A DNA stretch of 64,000 nucleotides from Phalacrocorax aristotelis (GCF_949628215.1 NC_134277.1:26797179-26861178), one strand, 5' to 3'; shown: positions 25,960 through 38,033, numbered from the stretch's first letter. Notes: generated from the letters alone by a model not told the origin. Translations and numbers: made by a program.

Positions 25960-27007
25960 GATGGAGTGACTACATCAGTGAACAAAGGAAAAGCTATGGA
26001 TGTCCTCTATCTGGACTTCTGTAAGGCCTTTGACATGGTCCCCCACAACATCCTTCTCTCTCAATTGGAGAGATATGGATTTGATGGATGGACTGTTTGG
26101 TGGATAAAGAATTGGTTGGCTGGTCGCATCCAGAGGGTAGTGGTCAATGGCTTAATGTCCAGGAGGAGATCGGTGACAAGTGGTATCCCTCAGGGGTCCG
26201 AACTGGGACCAGTGCTGTTTAACATCTTCATCAGTGACATAGACAGTGTGATTGAGTGCACCCTTGGCAAGTTTGCAGGCAACACCAAGCTGAGTGGTGT
26301 GGTTGACATGCATGAGGGATGGGGTGCCATCCAGAGTGACTGGACAAGCTCAAGAAGTGGGTCCATGTGAACCTCATGAGGTTCAACAAGGCCAAGGGCA
26401 AGGTCCTGCACCTGGGTTGGGACAACCCCCGGTATCAATACAGACTGGGGGATGAAGGGATTGAGAGCAGCCCTGCGGAGAAGTACTTGGGGAAAAAGCT
26501 GCCCATGAGCCAACAATGTGCGCTCGCAGCCCAGAAGACCAAATGTATACTGGGCTGCATCAAAAGAATCGTGGCCAGCAGGTCGAGGGAGGTGATTCTG
26601 CCCCTCCACTCCACTCTGGTCAGTGGGATGGAACTGTGAAGACAGGGTGAGAGTCAGGGTTATTCAGCCTGGAGAAGAGAAGGCTGCAGGGACACCTTAT
26701 TGCAACCTTTCAATACTTAAAGGGAGCTTATGAGAAAGATGGGGACGAACTTTTTAGTAGGGCCTGTAGCGATAGGACAAGGGGTAATAGCTTTAAACTG
26801 AAAGAGAGTATATTTAGGCTAGACATAAGGAAGACATTTTTTACAATGAGGGTGGTGAAACATGGGAACAGGTTGCCCACAGAGGTGGTAGATACCCCAT
26901 CCCAGGAAACCTTCATGGTCAATTGGACAGGGCTCTGAGGAACCTGATCTGGTTGAAGATGTCCCTGCTTACTGCAGAGGGATTGGACTAGATGACCTTT
27001 AAAGGTC
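25960..27007 (+). mobile_element. CR1 LINE copy: reverse transcriptase part to near 3' end, defective
   Basis: The plus strand starts in the reverse transcriptase domain. [20 protein letters not shown] matches the block with the first catalytic Asp and the typical AFD motif. [40 protein letters not shown] and [10 protein letters not shown] follow. The last should be FADDTKLSG, so both Asp of the catalytic pair are changed. The frame breaks, a later piece reads [20 protein letters not shown], and internal deletions remove the VLVD region and the segment after LPLHSTLV. The 3' UTR follows (GATGGGGAC, GGTTGCCC, GGATTGGACTAGATGACC) and stops at AAAGGTC, just short of the terminal octamers. It is a 5'-truncated, inactive copy. 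Confidence 0.95.
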
Positions 27008-27885
27008 TATGGTTATCAAAGACAACAGTTAGGTACATCTGTATCAGTTCTGAGTTTGTTTGTTTACCATCCTTAAAATATCCCCAAGACAGACACTCAG
27101 GACCCTGTGGGGCCATCTGTCCCCAAGATGAGGGAAGACTTCTTAATTCTAAGACAGATAACTTGTAACTGCTAATTGAAGCCATCAGCATTGTCATTTG
27201 TCCAAAGAATACTAAAAAAGTATTTCCCCCCTTTTTCTTTGCAGATAACGTTTAGGTGCAGAAGGCACCTTTCATTAAATGAAAGCAAGACATACTTGAC
27301 ACCAAAAAATCATTTATCTGACAGGCATGTTTGGGAGCCCAAGGAACCTGATGGGTAGCAACGCTCCAGCCTCTCCTGAGCACCTTTATAATTCACTGAG
27401 CAGAATAGCAAATGCAACTGTGTTTGGGAGGTGCCACTGAAAGACCTTGTCTCTTGGCTCAATGAAAATATTCTTACGATACATTTGACCACCGCTCTGT
27501 CCCATGCTTGTCTAATTACCTAATGTTATTTGTGTATATTGTTCATTGGTGATGCTTCATCTAATGCAAAACATCTCTTAATATAAGTTGTTCTGAGCCA
27601 GGATGTATTTTTCTCTTCCAAAGTCTTCCTATGCTAGCGGACTTCTGCAGCTCAGCCGCATTGCTTCAGAAACAGCGCTCTCTTGGCAGATTGACAAACA
27701 CCTCTGCCAGAATGAGTTCTGCTGAAGAGCTGGCATTTTTGAGTGTTACAGAACCAATCTGGGAAAGAGCTTTCAGGCTTTGTCTTTCTGAGGACTGCTG
27801 ACATTCACAGACAATGTAGGGATGCTTTACCTATGTCTATTTTGCCCTTGTGCCAACAGAGGTGTGTTCATTGGGTCGTTGTGAC

Positions 27886-28005
27886 ATGAAGGAGATATTA
27901 ACTTTCTTGCTAACTTTCTTGCTGACTTTGTCGCTGCTAGTACCCACAATGATTTTCAGTGTTGTTGTGTTGCCCAGAAAGAGGCAGTTTTATAGCAGAA
28001 GCTGA
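27886..28005 (+). CDS. Candidate 39-aa hydrophobic small ORF, doubtful
   Basis: ATG at 27886 has G at -3, a fair start context. The first 20 codons read MKEILTFLLTFLLTLSLLVP. They are followed by TMIFSVVVLP and a basic end, RKRQFYSRS, then TGA. The profile resembles a signal peptide or single membrane helix with a positively charged end. The Leu-Thr-Phe-Leu repeat comes from a 12-bp tandem repeat (27899-27934), so the hydrophobicity may be an accident of that repeat. No homologue is known to me and no transcript evidence is visible. Confidence 0.1.
   Translation: MKEILTFLLTFLLTLSLLVPTMIFSVVVLPRKRQFYSRS
27899..27934 (+). repeat. 12-bp tandem repeat, three units
   Basis: TAACTTTCTTGC twice exactly, then TGACTTTGTCGC. 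Confidence 0.92.
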
Positions 28006-28758
28006 GAAAATGAATATCAAAAGGTTGATAGCAAAGCATGCAAATAATACTGTATGTATTGCATGCATTTGATATGCTAATCTTTTTTTAAAAAATATAT
28101 ATTTATATGTAGATGGGCCTAATTCATGCAGAAGGGTTCAGCTCCCTCAACTACATGAGGCATCTAAAAAATATGTGCAATTTAGCCAGGCATTTCTGCA
28201 CAGCAGCCCCGCCTCAGCCTAGTAGACTCCTTTTAGCAAACTGGTTGCTGGAGGGCTACATAAAGTGCAGGAGCTGAATCCCCTCCCTGCCCAGCAATTT
28301 TGTGTTATATGTGTATGTTTAAGCGTGTGTGTAGTCTCTGCATCACAGCACTCTAGAGGGTTCCCTAAGACACAGCTCTCTCAGAAACAGCTGTTGAACA
28401 TTTTTCCTTTTAACACTTCAGAATATTTTAAATATTTTGAAAATTCACTAACTGTAGGGAAGAAACTCATTAGCTCGTGGCTGAGCAGTGTTGTGAAGGA
28501 AGAGATTTTTGGTACAAAATACCCATCAGAGAGCAGAAAGCAGGTAGTCACTCAGGAATAGGTGGTCTGGGGGGAGGAAGAGATGGCTTTTCCCCTCTGA
28601 CTTTTGTGGGAACTTTGGTCAGGACTTAAAGACAGTTTTAGATGTGCCTAGAATAAAATGATCTGACAGGTTGGGAGTTTGTACCAATGAAAACATACTT
28701 GGAGTAAAAGTCTAAATTTTGAGTGTAGGATCCTAAATCTGTCAGTGGTAGTTTCAAT

Positions 28759-28854
28759 GGACTTGGTGAACTCAGGACCACACAGTAAGTCTGTGGCAGG
28801 GACATGCCTCAAATGTAGGTCTGCTGAGTCCATGCAGTCCAATGTCTTAACCAC
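28759..28854 (+). mobile_element. Ancient MIR-like SINE remnant, 3' half
   Basis: The order of short blocks follows the MIR consensus: GACTTGGTGAACTCAGGACC for the GACTTGCCCAAGGTC part, then CACACAG, TAAGT, GGCAGGGAC, TGTAGGTCTGCTGAGTCCAT, and the typical ending TCTTAACCAC. Divergence is high. The tRNA-derived head is not recognisable. MIR-type copies predate the mammal-bird split and are known as scarce relics in birds. Confidence 0.75.
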
Positions 28855-31800
28855 AGGTTTTTTGCTTGATTTTAGTAGATATTTCTGTAACCTTTTATGC
28901 TATTGTGCTACTAGCTTATAGCTGGGTTTGTCAGAGATTTTAAGAAAGTTCTTGAAGGGGGTGAGGGTTATTCAGCTGTTCAAGAACTAGTTGTTTTGTA
29001 TTCATTTATATCTGATTACTGTAAAAGAAGACATTCCAATGTTTTTAAAATGAGTCCTACTTTTCTTTAATTGCAAAAATCTATTTTTGCCACTCACAAA
29101 GCCAAAATCTCCTGAGTGCTTATTTCTACACCAAAGAAATTGCATGTAAAACACACCCATGCAACACGTAATATAAACCAAGAAAGGGCAACTGACTAGC
29201 ACCCAGCTCAGTGTGGAACCCACCAGGTATCACCTGATGCAAGGGCTAGAGCGGACCAGGCTTTCCAGGGCATCTGAAACCCCACTCCAGAGTTCCGTCC
29301 TCCTGTATCTGCTGTGATAGGAAATAACAGACTGAGGTTTAATGTCTGTGTTGTTTCCTCCAACATTCCTCTGTGAGCAACCTCCCCAGTTCTTTGGGAG
29401 AATGACCTGAAGAGGCAACAGCATCCCCAACATGTTTATAGACCCTGTGGAGGACGAGGGTGTTGCAGGGGCAGTACCAAGCATCTCCTCTCTGATGCAT
29501 TCGTAGCCATTAAAGTTGATAAAACAGGAGATGAAAAGGGTGAAATCACGGTTTCGAAAGAACTAAAGTAGCTGATGTTTTTGATTTCAGTAATCAGTAA
29601 TCAGTAAGTTTTGGTTCACATCAGTCAGTATTTCTTTGTAAGAAGGTTTTTTACATGATGAATTATTTACAGCAAGGTTCAGCTTATGTACAGCAGACAA
29701 TGCAACAGAAGAATTGGTTTACAATCAGAAATACACATCTGGTGTAGAGAATCATCAGGGTATTTTTATGGCATAAAAACACATTATGCAGTAAATGCTA
29801 AAGGAAACAATGAATTTCCTGGCTTATAGAAAAAACAAAGGGATAATTCAATGAGAACTGTGTTTTCATTTATACCAGTCATGAACAACAGATTTGTGGC
29901 TTATAGACTGTCCCTCAGATTTGTCAACATAGGGAGCCTTGCTACGTTTTCAAGCCTTCTCAATTTTGTGAACCATGCATTTCAAGCATAATCCAATAAA
30001 AATTGATTGCATAAAAATTTCCTGTCACAAACATACAGCAATATTCTCTCTAGAGATGAATTTAAAAAAAATGGGGGGACGACACTTTTTATATGCATGG
30101 GGAATTGTTTAAAAAATGTCCAGATTTTATAGTGTATGTTTCCTGAAGCTCTATTGTTAATTTACAAAGACTGCATATGCTAAACATAAAATATATTTAT
30201 TATGTTTCTTTGTTGTGATTGCATTAATTTATTTTGCTGAAGTACATTATTGGTAACTGATGCACCATTCTGCACTTAAGACTATCAGTACTTGGTAATG
30301 TAATACAAATGGCTGAAAAGCAGAGAACTTTGTTCACAATATCCTGATCTATAAGAAAAATTGTTACCAAGTTACTCCTACATGGACTATAGCTAGAAAT
30401 GAGAACACGCTCTGGCTCTTTTCTAGTATTTTCCCAAATCTGACAATTCATGACAAACTGTTCATCATGTGCGTGGCGATACCTGTGTAGGTGATGGCAC
30501 ATCTAGAGTGTCTTGTTAACCTTCCACATCTTTACTAACTCTGACTTCCTGAGGAGTCTATCACCAAGGAGAAATTTTACAGCAGAGGAATAAAATCAAA
30601 AAATCCTTGCACTTCCTCCTTTCAAAAATGAAGGCTGCAGTATGGATTGTATCTACTTTGTGTTGGACATCCTCGTACTATAATTCTTCTGAAGGCTCTG
30701 AATTGCTGTTAGTTCAAAGCTACATCTTCTGCCAGAGGGTCACCTCCCTTTGGTCACTGGAGAGTCAGTTGTGAGCATAAGGGCTAAGTCCTTGGGAATT
30801 AAGTATTTGCTATATACCCAAAGACAGTATAAGAGCTCATAAAATACAAAAGCCTGCAGTACAATACAATTTAATAAACAAAACCTTTTCTTCAGCTATT
30901 TCATGTTCATTTGTTGCGTGAACACACAATCTGCAGTAAGCGGAATATGAGCTCTGACCATTTGTAGAGCAACACTCACGGGCAGCTATTCTATATAACT
31001 TTCACCTCTGTGGAAGCCAATACTGGTGATGCTGCCTCTAAACCAGAGATATGGCCTCTTTCTTCATGGAACTTATTTCACAGATTGTTTAAATTGTGCA
31101 GAGCTCCCTCTGAGGGCCTCCTCAGAAGGGATGTTAATTGTGATGGTATTTACCCATAAAGGTTTTATTCATCAAAAATGTGTGTGCGTGTGTGCATGTA
31201 CACACACACACTTGAAGTTTATCCCCTGCAGTTGTTACTGGGAAGAGCTGTATGTCTCCTAGTGTACCAGTCACCTCCCAGAAGCACCTATCCATGCAAT
31301 ATACTGGTGGTCAGCCTTGTGCCACCACCTGCACTGAGATATGTTGGCCTTACTTGTTCAAAGCTAAAGAAATATCAGTCTATATGTAGCATAATACTGA
31401 TGAATTGGGATCTTTCATGTTAAGGTTGAAGGTGAGACTGTATTTCACCAAGTGTTTTCAATGTTTGCTAGATATTTAGACAACCTCTAAAATCAGAGAG
31501 GGAGAAATCCTGCCCTTAGCCACACTGCTGAAGTCAGTGAGAATTACTGCTGTGTTACACAGGTGCAGTGAAATAAGAGGTTTTACATACCAAGGAGCTG
31601 TCTAGTCTCAGGTCAGTCTTCTCCACAATAGTGGGTCTTATGCTGGTGATACAAATGAGGTTACCTGTTGGAGAGCAGATATACAGCTGGGAAAGAGGTT
31701 ATTTCTGCTTGCCTCTCAGTCAGCCCCTTCCATCATCTCAGCATTGTTCTAGCAAGCTGAGAAACGCAGTGTAGCCAATGTCTCTTGGCCCAGTCATTGC

Positions 31801-32883
31801 CACCATGAACCCACCTGGTGTGGGAGCGGGCAGATGGGTGCCCTTGGTTGCCCGTGCTCCATATGGGGTCTCCAGAAAGCATTAAGGTAGTCAAGAGGGG
31901 CTACATATCTTCCTTGCCCCACAGACTCTCCCACTCATGACTTAAGCTTTGTGCATTTTCAGGGGGACCATGGGTCACTCTCTACTTGATCACAGTTCTT
32001 ATAAAAATTAATTATAAATACATGTATGCTACCTAATATTTTCAGATGTTTTCTTTTTTGTGCCTTTTATCTAACAGTCAGCTTCTCAAGAGCTTTTGGA
32101 CGTTAGTTTTTTTAGATACCAGGATTACATTCTGTCAAAAAGAGCAAGGTGATGTTCTGCTTCTAAAGATATTTGATCTGTGTGCTCAGACTTCTATCCC
32201 TAATTTAGTTTTAAATCTGTACCTACCATTTTCATAATTCCAGTGTTGGTATTTTTAAAAAAAAAAAAAAATGTAGGCCAAGCACCTGAGGTCTATGTAC
32301 CGGTTTGGAATAAAATGCATAATTCGAGTTCGACTTGTGCCAAGTGTGCCCTCGATCAACAGCATGTCTACATAAGGTACAATCTGTACCAGAGAAAAGT
32401 TCCTCCTGAAAATGTGTAAGATGCACAGATTGGGGAGTAAACACTTCTTGTGGTGGCAATACTGAGGTGGAGAGAAATGCAGGGCAGATGAAGGAAGGAG
32501 CTGTATCCCCTTGACCATATTTATGCAAACTAACACCACCAGCCCTTGGGAATGGAGGAGTTGCATCTCGTCATGCTGCTTCACATGAGACAGTACCTGA
32601 AGTAACCTCCTTGCGGTCACTTCTCGAAGTTGCATTTGCTCGCAGTGAAAGGAAAGGAACCAGCTTCTTAAAATCAGTGTAGACATTTGATGTCCTTTAA
32701 AAATTGACTGAAGATACTTGGTGGTTTGTGGTTTGTTTGGTTTGGTGTTTTGTTTTTTTTTCTTTTATAGATAGGCTTGTTGGATCCTGAAATCGGATTC
32801 TGAAGAAAATCTCAGATGGCATATAATGAGAGATAAGTACCTTCCTGCCCTAGCAAAGCACAGTGCCCACCTCTGCTGCTGTA
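28855..32883. other. Non-coding block, no gene recognised
   Basis: It contains an alternating purine-pyrimidine tract (31178-31211), a GTAATCA triplicate near 29592-29607 and an A run near 32257. Open frames at 29230-29484 and 32232-32686 have no family features. Confidence 0.6.
31178..31211. repeat. 34-bp alternating purine-pyrimidine (TG/CA) tract
   Basis: TG repeats run into CA repeats through GCATGTAC, giving strict purine-pyrimidine alternation and imperfect self-complementarity. Confidence 0.9.
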
Positions 32884-32980
32884 AAATCATAGAAAATTAG
32901 TCTTGGCAGGAGCTTGATAGGTCATTGAAATGGTCCCTCTGCCAAGGCAGATGAACAAGGTCTAAATCATCCCTAACACT
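32884..32980 (-). mobile_element. Degenerate CR1 3'-end fragment
   Basis: The plus strand keeps the outline of a reverse-complemented CR1 end: AATCATAGAAAATTAG, CTTGGCAGGAGC, AGGTCATTGAAATGGTCCCT, CTGCCAAGGCAG and AAATCATCCCTAACA. Many substitutions separate it from any subfamily I can recall, so it is an old copy and its limits are approximate. Confidence 0.65.
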
Positions 32981-35900
32981 GGGCTGATTTGTGTTTCATG
33001 AGATTCACATACAACACCCTGGTTAGTCAGATAACCATGATGTTTTTTCTGCAGCAGTGTCACATGCCTAGTAATGATAACCTTCTTACCACTTAATTTT
33101 ACTGGTTAAAATGGCTGTCTTTTATTAGGCTGAAAGGAACATACTGATCTAAACTTGGGATGCTGAGAAATACTTTCTTTTATTTTCTCAGTGATGCTCT
33201 GAGTACTCAGTAAAGGGGTGCTTAAATAGAAATTTCTGATTCATCTGGAAGCACCTGCAAAACTCTGTGCTGTACAGAAACAATCACAGGTCATGAAGAA
33301 GATACTTTGAAATTAAACCTTAGAGGTACCTTAATTGATTCCACAGAAGAAATAAGTTGCTGCCACAGAACTATAGGTGTTAAAGCAGAATAACTTTGGC
33401 ACCATTCTAAATCTTAGGGCTGGCCAGGGGCTTAAACTTTACTAGATAGTTGACTAAGGAGCTAATCATGTTCTTCCTCCCGAGGTGGTATTTCAAGCCA
33501 GAGGTCTGACTTTCCCTCACTGCTGGCCGATAACTCTTGCTGGGTAGGACTCACGCTTTCATTTTGCCAAGTGCCTCTGAAGTGGGTGTTCCTAGAACAA
33601 GTACAATGGTACACTGCAATGACCCAGCTGCCCCAGGAACTCAAAATTCCCAGTTTGACACTAACATTATCTGCAAAGTCTCCTTTTTTGTTGCTTTTTT
33701 TCCCCCCATGTGGTTAGCAGTGAGTTCAAATTGCACATGTCTGGGCTCAGTTCTTCTGTGCTGCCAGAGGACAAAGAGGGCATGCTCACACACTGCAGAG
33801 TCTCATTGGCTTGGGATCAATTACTATTTCAACACAAATAACTTTTAGGTTACAAATGCTCATATTTTTGAGTAGTAATCAAATAACTGTGCATATTTAG
33901 CTTCAGGAAGATACATCTGACTTAAAATTCCAAGCACTAGAAATGCAGATACCTTCACATCGTGTTTAGGATTTGCATGTTTGAAAATGGCTCAGATTTT
34001 GTTTATTAAGGTTGGCAAAGGATGGAGGAGGTTTTAGGAAAAGAGGACAGAATTTCACCACGTTTGTGTGGTTGGTTTTATCCCAAAACAAATTTATGTT
34101 GCTACATTATGAACACATGAGCACTTTGTAATGGCAATACTGGCAGACTTTTAATTAAGGTAGCTTTATTGCTACGAATTTTAATAGATAATTGTCTGTT
34201 CTACCTTTGTTGCTGTTTATTTCAGCCAAAACATATTTATTAAGTAGATCAAATAAAAAGCAAGTCTTACTTTCGGCATCCCATGCCACAAAAAGTCTTT
34301 TGATTTGTGCTGTGTTTTTGCACCTAGTAAAGAATAACAACCAGCGTTTTCCTGATAGATTTAGTTGCTCAAACAAAGCAACCACACAAACCCTCTGTCA
34401 GAGCACATGTTCACTAAATTGAGTTTTCATGTGTTGGGTGTGATGTTTGAGAGAAACCAGGTACTGCAGAGGTGATTAATGTAAGGTTGGTTTCCTCTTA
34501 AAATACAACTTGAATCCACTGATTCAGGTGTCAGCACCTTCCCTACTTTTTGATACACTGATACATTAATTATGCATTTGTGCTGTTCCTGTGAAATGTA
34601 TTAGAGGCCAAACACCCTACTGCCAAGACACTGCAATTATTGAGGTCGTATCACATTCCCAGTATCACTGTCACTAGTGTATGGTACTATTTATAAAGCA
34701 GAGAAGTGAAATTTACCTTATGTGTGCAATGACAACATTTCAAAGCATCTTGAGATGAAGAAAAATAGCATCTTCTGTCAGAAAATATTTTGATTAGAAA
34801 TTATTCAGTAAGTACCTCTAAAACACATCCTTTCCTACAAAGCCAAAGGATGATGCCAGCCCTAAACTCAGTACACGTTAGACCAAATTTTTAGTGGCTG
34901 CAAATCATCATCCCTCCACTGACACCAAAGCCACCATAAAGACTGATGTAACCACACAGTGTTTCCACCACCTGAAGCGCAAACCACGATCCTAAACCCC
35001 AGATCTCGAATTTCACTTTTCAGAGCATTCTATTGAACAGAGCAAGAAAATATCATCAGTGAAGAAAGAAAACCACCACTATAATGGCAAAGCATTTCCA
35101 TTTTGTACATCCACATGAACATAAAAGACTGTGAAACAACTTGCACTTACATGTTGTAAATGTACATTATTAAAACCAACATGTTCATTATTAAACTCTA
35201 TATTTTGCACACTTCTTTTACAATCAGCTAATATGTGTCTTTAGAAACTAGGAATGCCTTCTGGAGCACTCCTGGGAAGTGCAGTGTGTCCCAAAGCTAT
35301 TTAGAAATACAGCATTCATAGCAGAGCCACTTTATTTTCTTTAATGACTAAATCATTCACTTCCCATTGTTCACTGGTAAAAGTATAAATAGCAATATGC
35401 GAAATACTGTTGTCTGAAAAAATAACCACCTTTGTATTCCTTGAAGGCTGAAAAATAGGTATGTGGCTTGAACAAATACACATGATCATATATTTTTGTA
35501 AATGTTCCACTGGATTAACCATGCGATGATCTCCACCACTGGTGGACAGTTAGTTCTTGTTCCCCAGCTCCTCTCTCTTGTTCTACAGTCGCAGCGCAGG
35601 CAGCTCACTCCTCCCACTGGGGAGGAAGATTCAGTGGCACACAGTGGCTGCGTGTGTGTGCTGGTGGCACAAATGGAGCAAACCCCATCCCTGCAAGGCA
35701 TTGCCTCAGATACAGGTAGTGGGAATCCAGTCCCTTCTCGTAGTGCTGGGTTCTCGCCTGTCCCTCACATACTCATTCCTGGAAGAGACTTTTCTCCTTT
35801 ACTATCTATCAAGATCTGGATTTAAGGCTATTCTAAACTATGATATTTTAAGTACCTTATGCAGTGTTAAGGAGAAAAATCATTATGGATGCAACTGCAG

Positions 35901-37011
35901 CAAGCAAATGAAGGAAAGGATGGTATTTAACACCAGCAGCAGAAGTCCCACATGAATGCAACTGCAGTATAAAAGATGGCATTCTGTCTCTCCCCCTTCA
36001 CCTGCCACATAGGGCAGTATTTTTACAACTTCCAGGTCAGGGCTGGTATTTAGATACGTGAGATGAGCAAGTGCCACCACTGGCACTTGCAGCTGCCTCC
36101 TCCTCTGACCACTTCTTCCTGCTTGGGCTGGGGTTGAAGCATCAGACACAAGTGGATTAGCAAGGAAACCCAAGGGGGACTGTGATGAATATTTTGAAGT
36201 TCTTAGCGTTGGAAATATCCCATGCACATCCCAGCCAAAGGGAAAGGAGTGGGAACCTGTAGGACAGTTTTTCAAGAAGGAATGATATTATATTCATTAG
36301 ACATTCTATGCATAAAACTCCATAGGAGTCACAGCCCTGTAAAATGTCCTTGGCACTGGCCTTGCTGCTTGCAGGTCCTTTACAATTAGCTTCATGTGGG
36401 AAATTAATCTATTTTATTTCTTTTGTGATGTGCAGAACTTTTGCAGTACTGTAAATTCTAACTGCAAATCAACTTCTCCCTGACCTGATTTCCGCCTCAG
36501 TAATCACATAGAGCCTCTAATGATGCTCTGAATGTGTGATAAAAGGTGCTTATTACTCACAAAACTGTATATTCATCATGCTTTCCTGATGACAGACACA
36601 CATGATATTGTCACATTCAATAGTTAGGGACTCAGAACAGCAACTACATTCTAAAAATAGATGCTTCTGGTGCTAAGATATTAGTTTCTCATTTCTTACC
36701 TGGGATCCTTTACTGCCATGATCATAATTTTGTAACAGTGACAAGCATTCATCTAGCATTCATCTCAGAATGGCTATCAAAGGAAATCATAATTTCCAAA
36801 CAAATTTCACAGTTTATTCAGAGTTAAAGAATTGTGCCTTAATGATGAGCCTCTGGGCAGAGTAATAGGATGGGATTTTTTCCTATAAATAAATATTCTT
36901 GAACTACCAGTATTGTTAAACAAAAACTATTTTAAGATGCCTTTAGGACTTGATTGAGGCAGCCTGAAGGACTGATCTGTTTCTCTGAGAGTGTTTGAGA
37001 ACTTGGTATGC
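32981..37011. other. Non-coding block downstream of CALCR, no gene recognised
   Basis: No retroelement or recognised coding exon. Overlapping open frames at 35486-35955 and 35883-36275 on both strands are best read as chance in a GC-richer patch. If CALCR uses the second AATAAA (36813-36818), the last part is 3' UTR. Confidence 0.55.
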
Positions 37012-37667
37012 AATGGCTATTTAACCTTCATTTATTTTATGCATCTGCTAACTGGATAGTTTTGGGGTATCCTTTGGGGATGTTATATTTTGGGGAATCC
37101 TTTGGAGATTATCAACATTTGAATACTTTGGAGTCATTCTTTTTCTATTCTTCTGTTTGATTTGTCTTGCAATGTGCAAAATAAAAGTAATCAAGCTTAT
37201 TAAAAGGAGAAAAGTAAAGGACTCCAAGCCAGTTACATCTTGCGAAAGTTGATAGTTCAAAATCTAGTGTTAAAGGAAAGGACTGAAAGCAAAAACTGCT
37301 GAGAGTTTCCAGTCACAACATACTGGTTCATTCTTTCCTGTTTGCTATGGGCTACCTGGCACTGTTACTACTATTGGATGGTCACTTCATACAGCTGGTA
37401 TCAGGAGATGTGGAGATGGCATAGCCTGGTGGGCAGGTCCAAGTTCACTCCCTGCTGCAGTGCGCAGGAAGAAATGCTGTTCCCAATTCTGCATCAGACT
37501 GCCTCTATGCTATCGCTGGCTGAGGGTGATGTGGTTTGAATATGATGTGTCCTTCACCTGGTCTTGCCCTTTCCCGCAGTGGCGTGGGTTTCCACACTCC
37601 CACCCTTCTCCCCACTTTGTTCACAAACAAAATGTGAAATGATGTGTTTGAAATGGCTGGTGCTGAG
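37012..37667 (-). other. CALCR: Probable CALCR 3' untranslated region
   Basis: This is non-coding sequence directly after the TAG on the minus strand, up to the first AATAAA hexamer. No retroelement or conserved open frame is seen in it. The lower boundary is inferred from the hexamer at 37031-37036 with about 20 nt for cleavage. A second AATAAA lies at 36813-36818, so a longer form is possible. Confidence 0.5.
37031..37036 (-). promoter_or_regulatory. Candidate polyadenylation signal AATAAA for CALCR
   Basis: Read on the minus strand, this is the first canonical AATAAA after the stop codon, about 630 nt downstream, in the context AAAATAAATG. There is no strong GU-rich element just beyond it, so use of this site is not certain. 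Another AATAAA is at 36813-36818. Confidence 0.4.
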
Positions 37668-37889
37668 CTAGGCAGATGTCTCTCCAGATTTTAATGCAAC
37701 AAGTTCAGAGTCCTCTACATATCTTCCATTTAACTGTTCATTGTTAGAATCATGATGGTACAGGTAAACAGGGACCTCTGTGATTGACGTTGCAGTGTAG
37801 GAGGTAGATCGCGTCGAACAGTGCTCTCGTCGCCTTTGGCCCCACTGGGTTTTGTATTGTGTCCATTGCCTCTTCAAAGCTCCTTGTAC
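37668..37889 (-). CDS. CALCR: CALCR last coding exon: helix 8 and C-terminal tail
   Basis: This coding part of the terminal exon is 73 codons plus TAG, after the acceptor TTAACAG. It begins VQGALKRQWTQYKTQW. VQ follows TM7 and the amphipathic, basic RQWTQYKTQW is helix 8. The tail then has a Ser/Thr-rich stretch (CSTRSTSYTATSITE), offering phosphorylation sites of the kind used for desensitisation, and ends SELVALKSGETSA. It is slightly shorter than the human tail and lacks the human poly-alanine stretch. The segment VPVYLYHHD corresponds to human IPIYICHQE. The Met sometimes proposed as a start in this frame is not a start. Confidence 0.97.
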   Translation of the reverse strand, partial: VQGALKRQWTQYKTQWGQRRREHCSTRSTSYTATSITEVPVYLYHHDSNNEQLNGRYVEDSELVALKSGETSA

Positions 37890-37965
37890 CTGTTAAAGAA
37901 ACACATAGTTAGGGTAAGGTATAATCTAAACCCCTATAATTATAGACATTTTAAAATATGCTGCA

Positions 37966-38033
37966 GGAAGGGAAGGGAAGGAAAAAGAAGAAAGGCAAGA
38001 ATAGGAAAAAAGAAAAGAAAAGAAAAGAAAAAG
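37966..38033 (+). repeat. Purine-rich tract ending in (GAAAA)n
   Basis: The plus strand is almost entirely A and G, with GGAAG units at the start and AGAAA units at the end. On the CALCR sense strand it is a long polypyrimidine tract upstream of the last acceptor. Polymorphic length is likely. Confidence 0.85.

Larger units (their letters stand above)
27008..28758. other. Non-coding block with one small candidate ORF
   Basis: No known gene. It includes a 12-bp triple repeat at 27899-27934 that lies inside a 39-codon hydrophobic frame (27886-28005), and AT-rich sequence near 28080-28110. Confidence 0.55.

Noticed and set aside
26190..26609. 139-codon minus-strand open frame
   Set aside because: It is antisense to the CR1 copy at 25960-27007 and is a shadow of that element.
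35486..36275. Cluster of overlapping open frames downstream of CALCR
   Set aside because: Open on both strands, with no conserved motif or splice structure and only moderately raised GC.
1..37000. VPS50 (the mammalian neighbour on this side) 3' exons
   Set aside because: No stretch matching the conserved C-terminal part of the protein was found. The gene probably lies beyond position 1.
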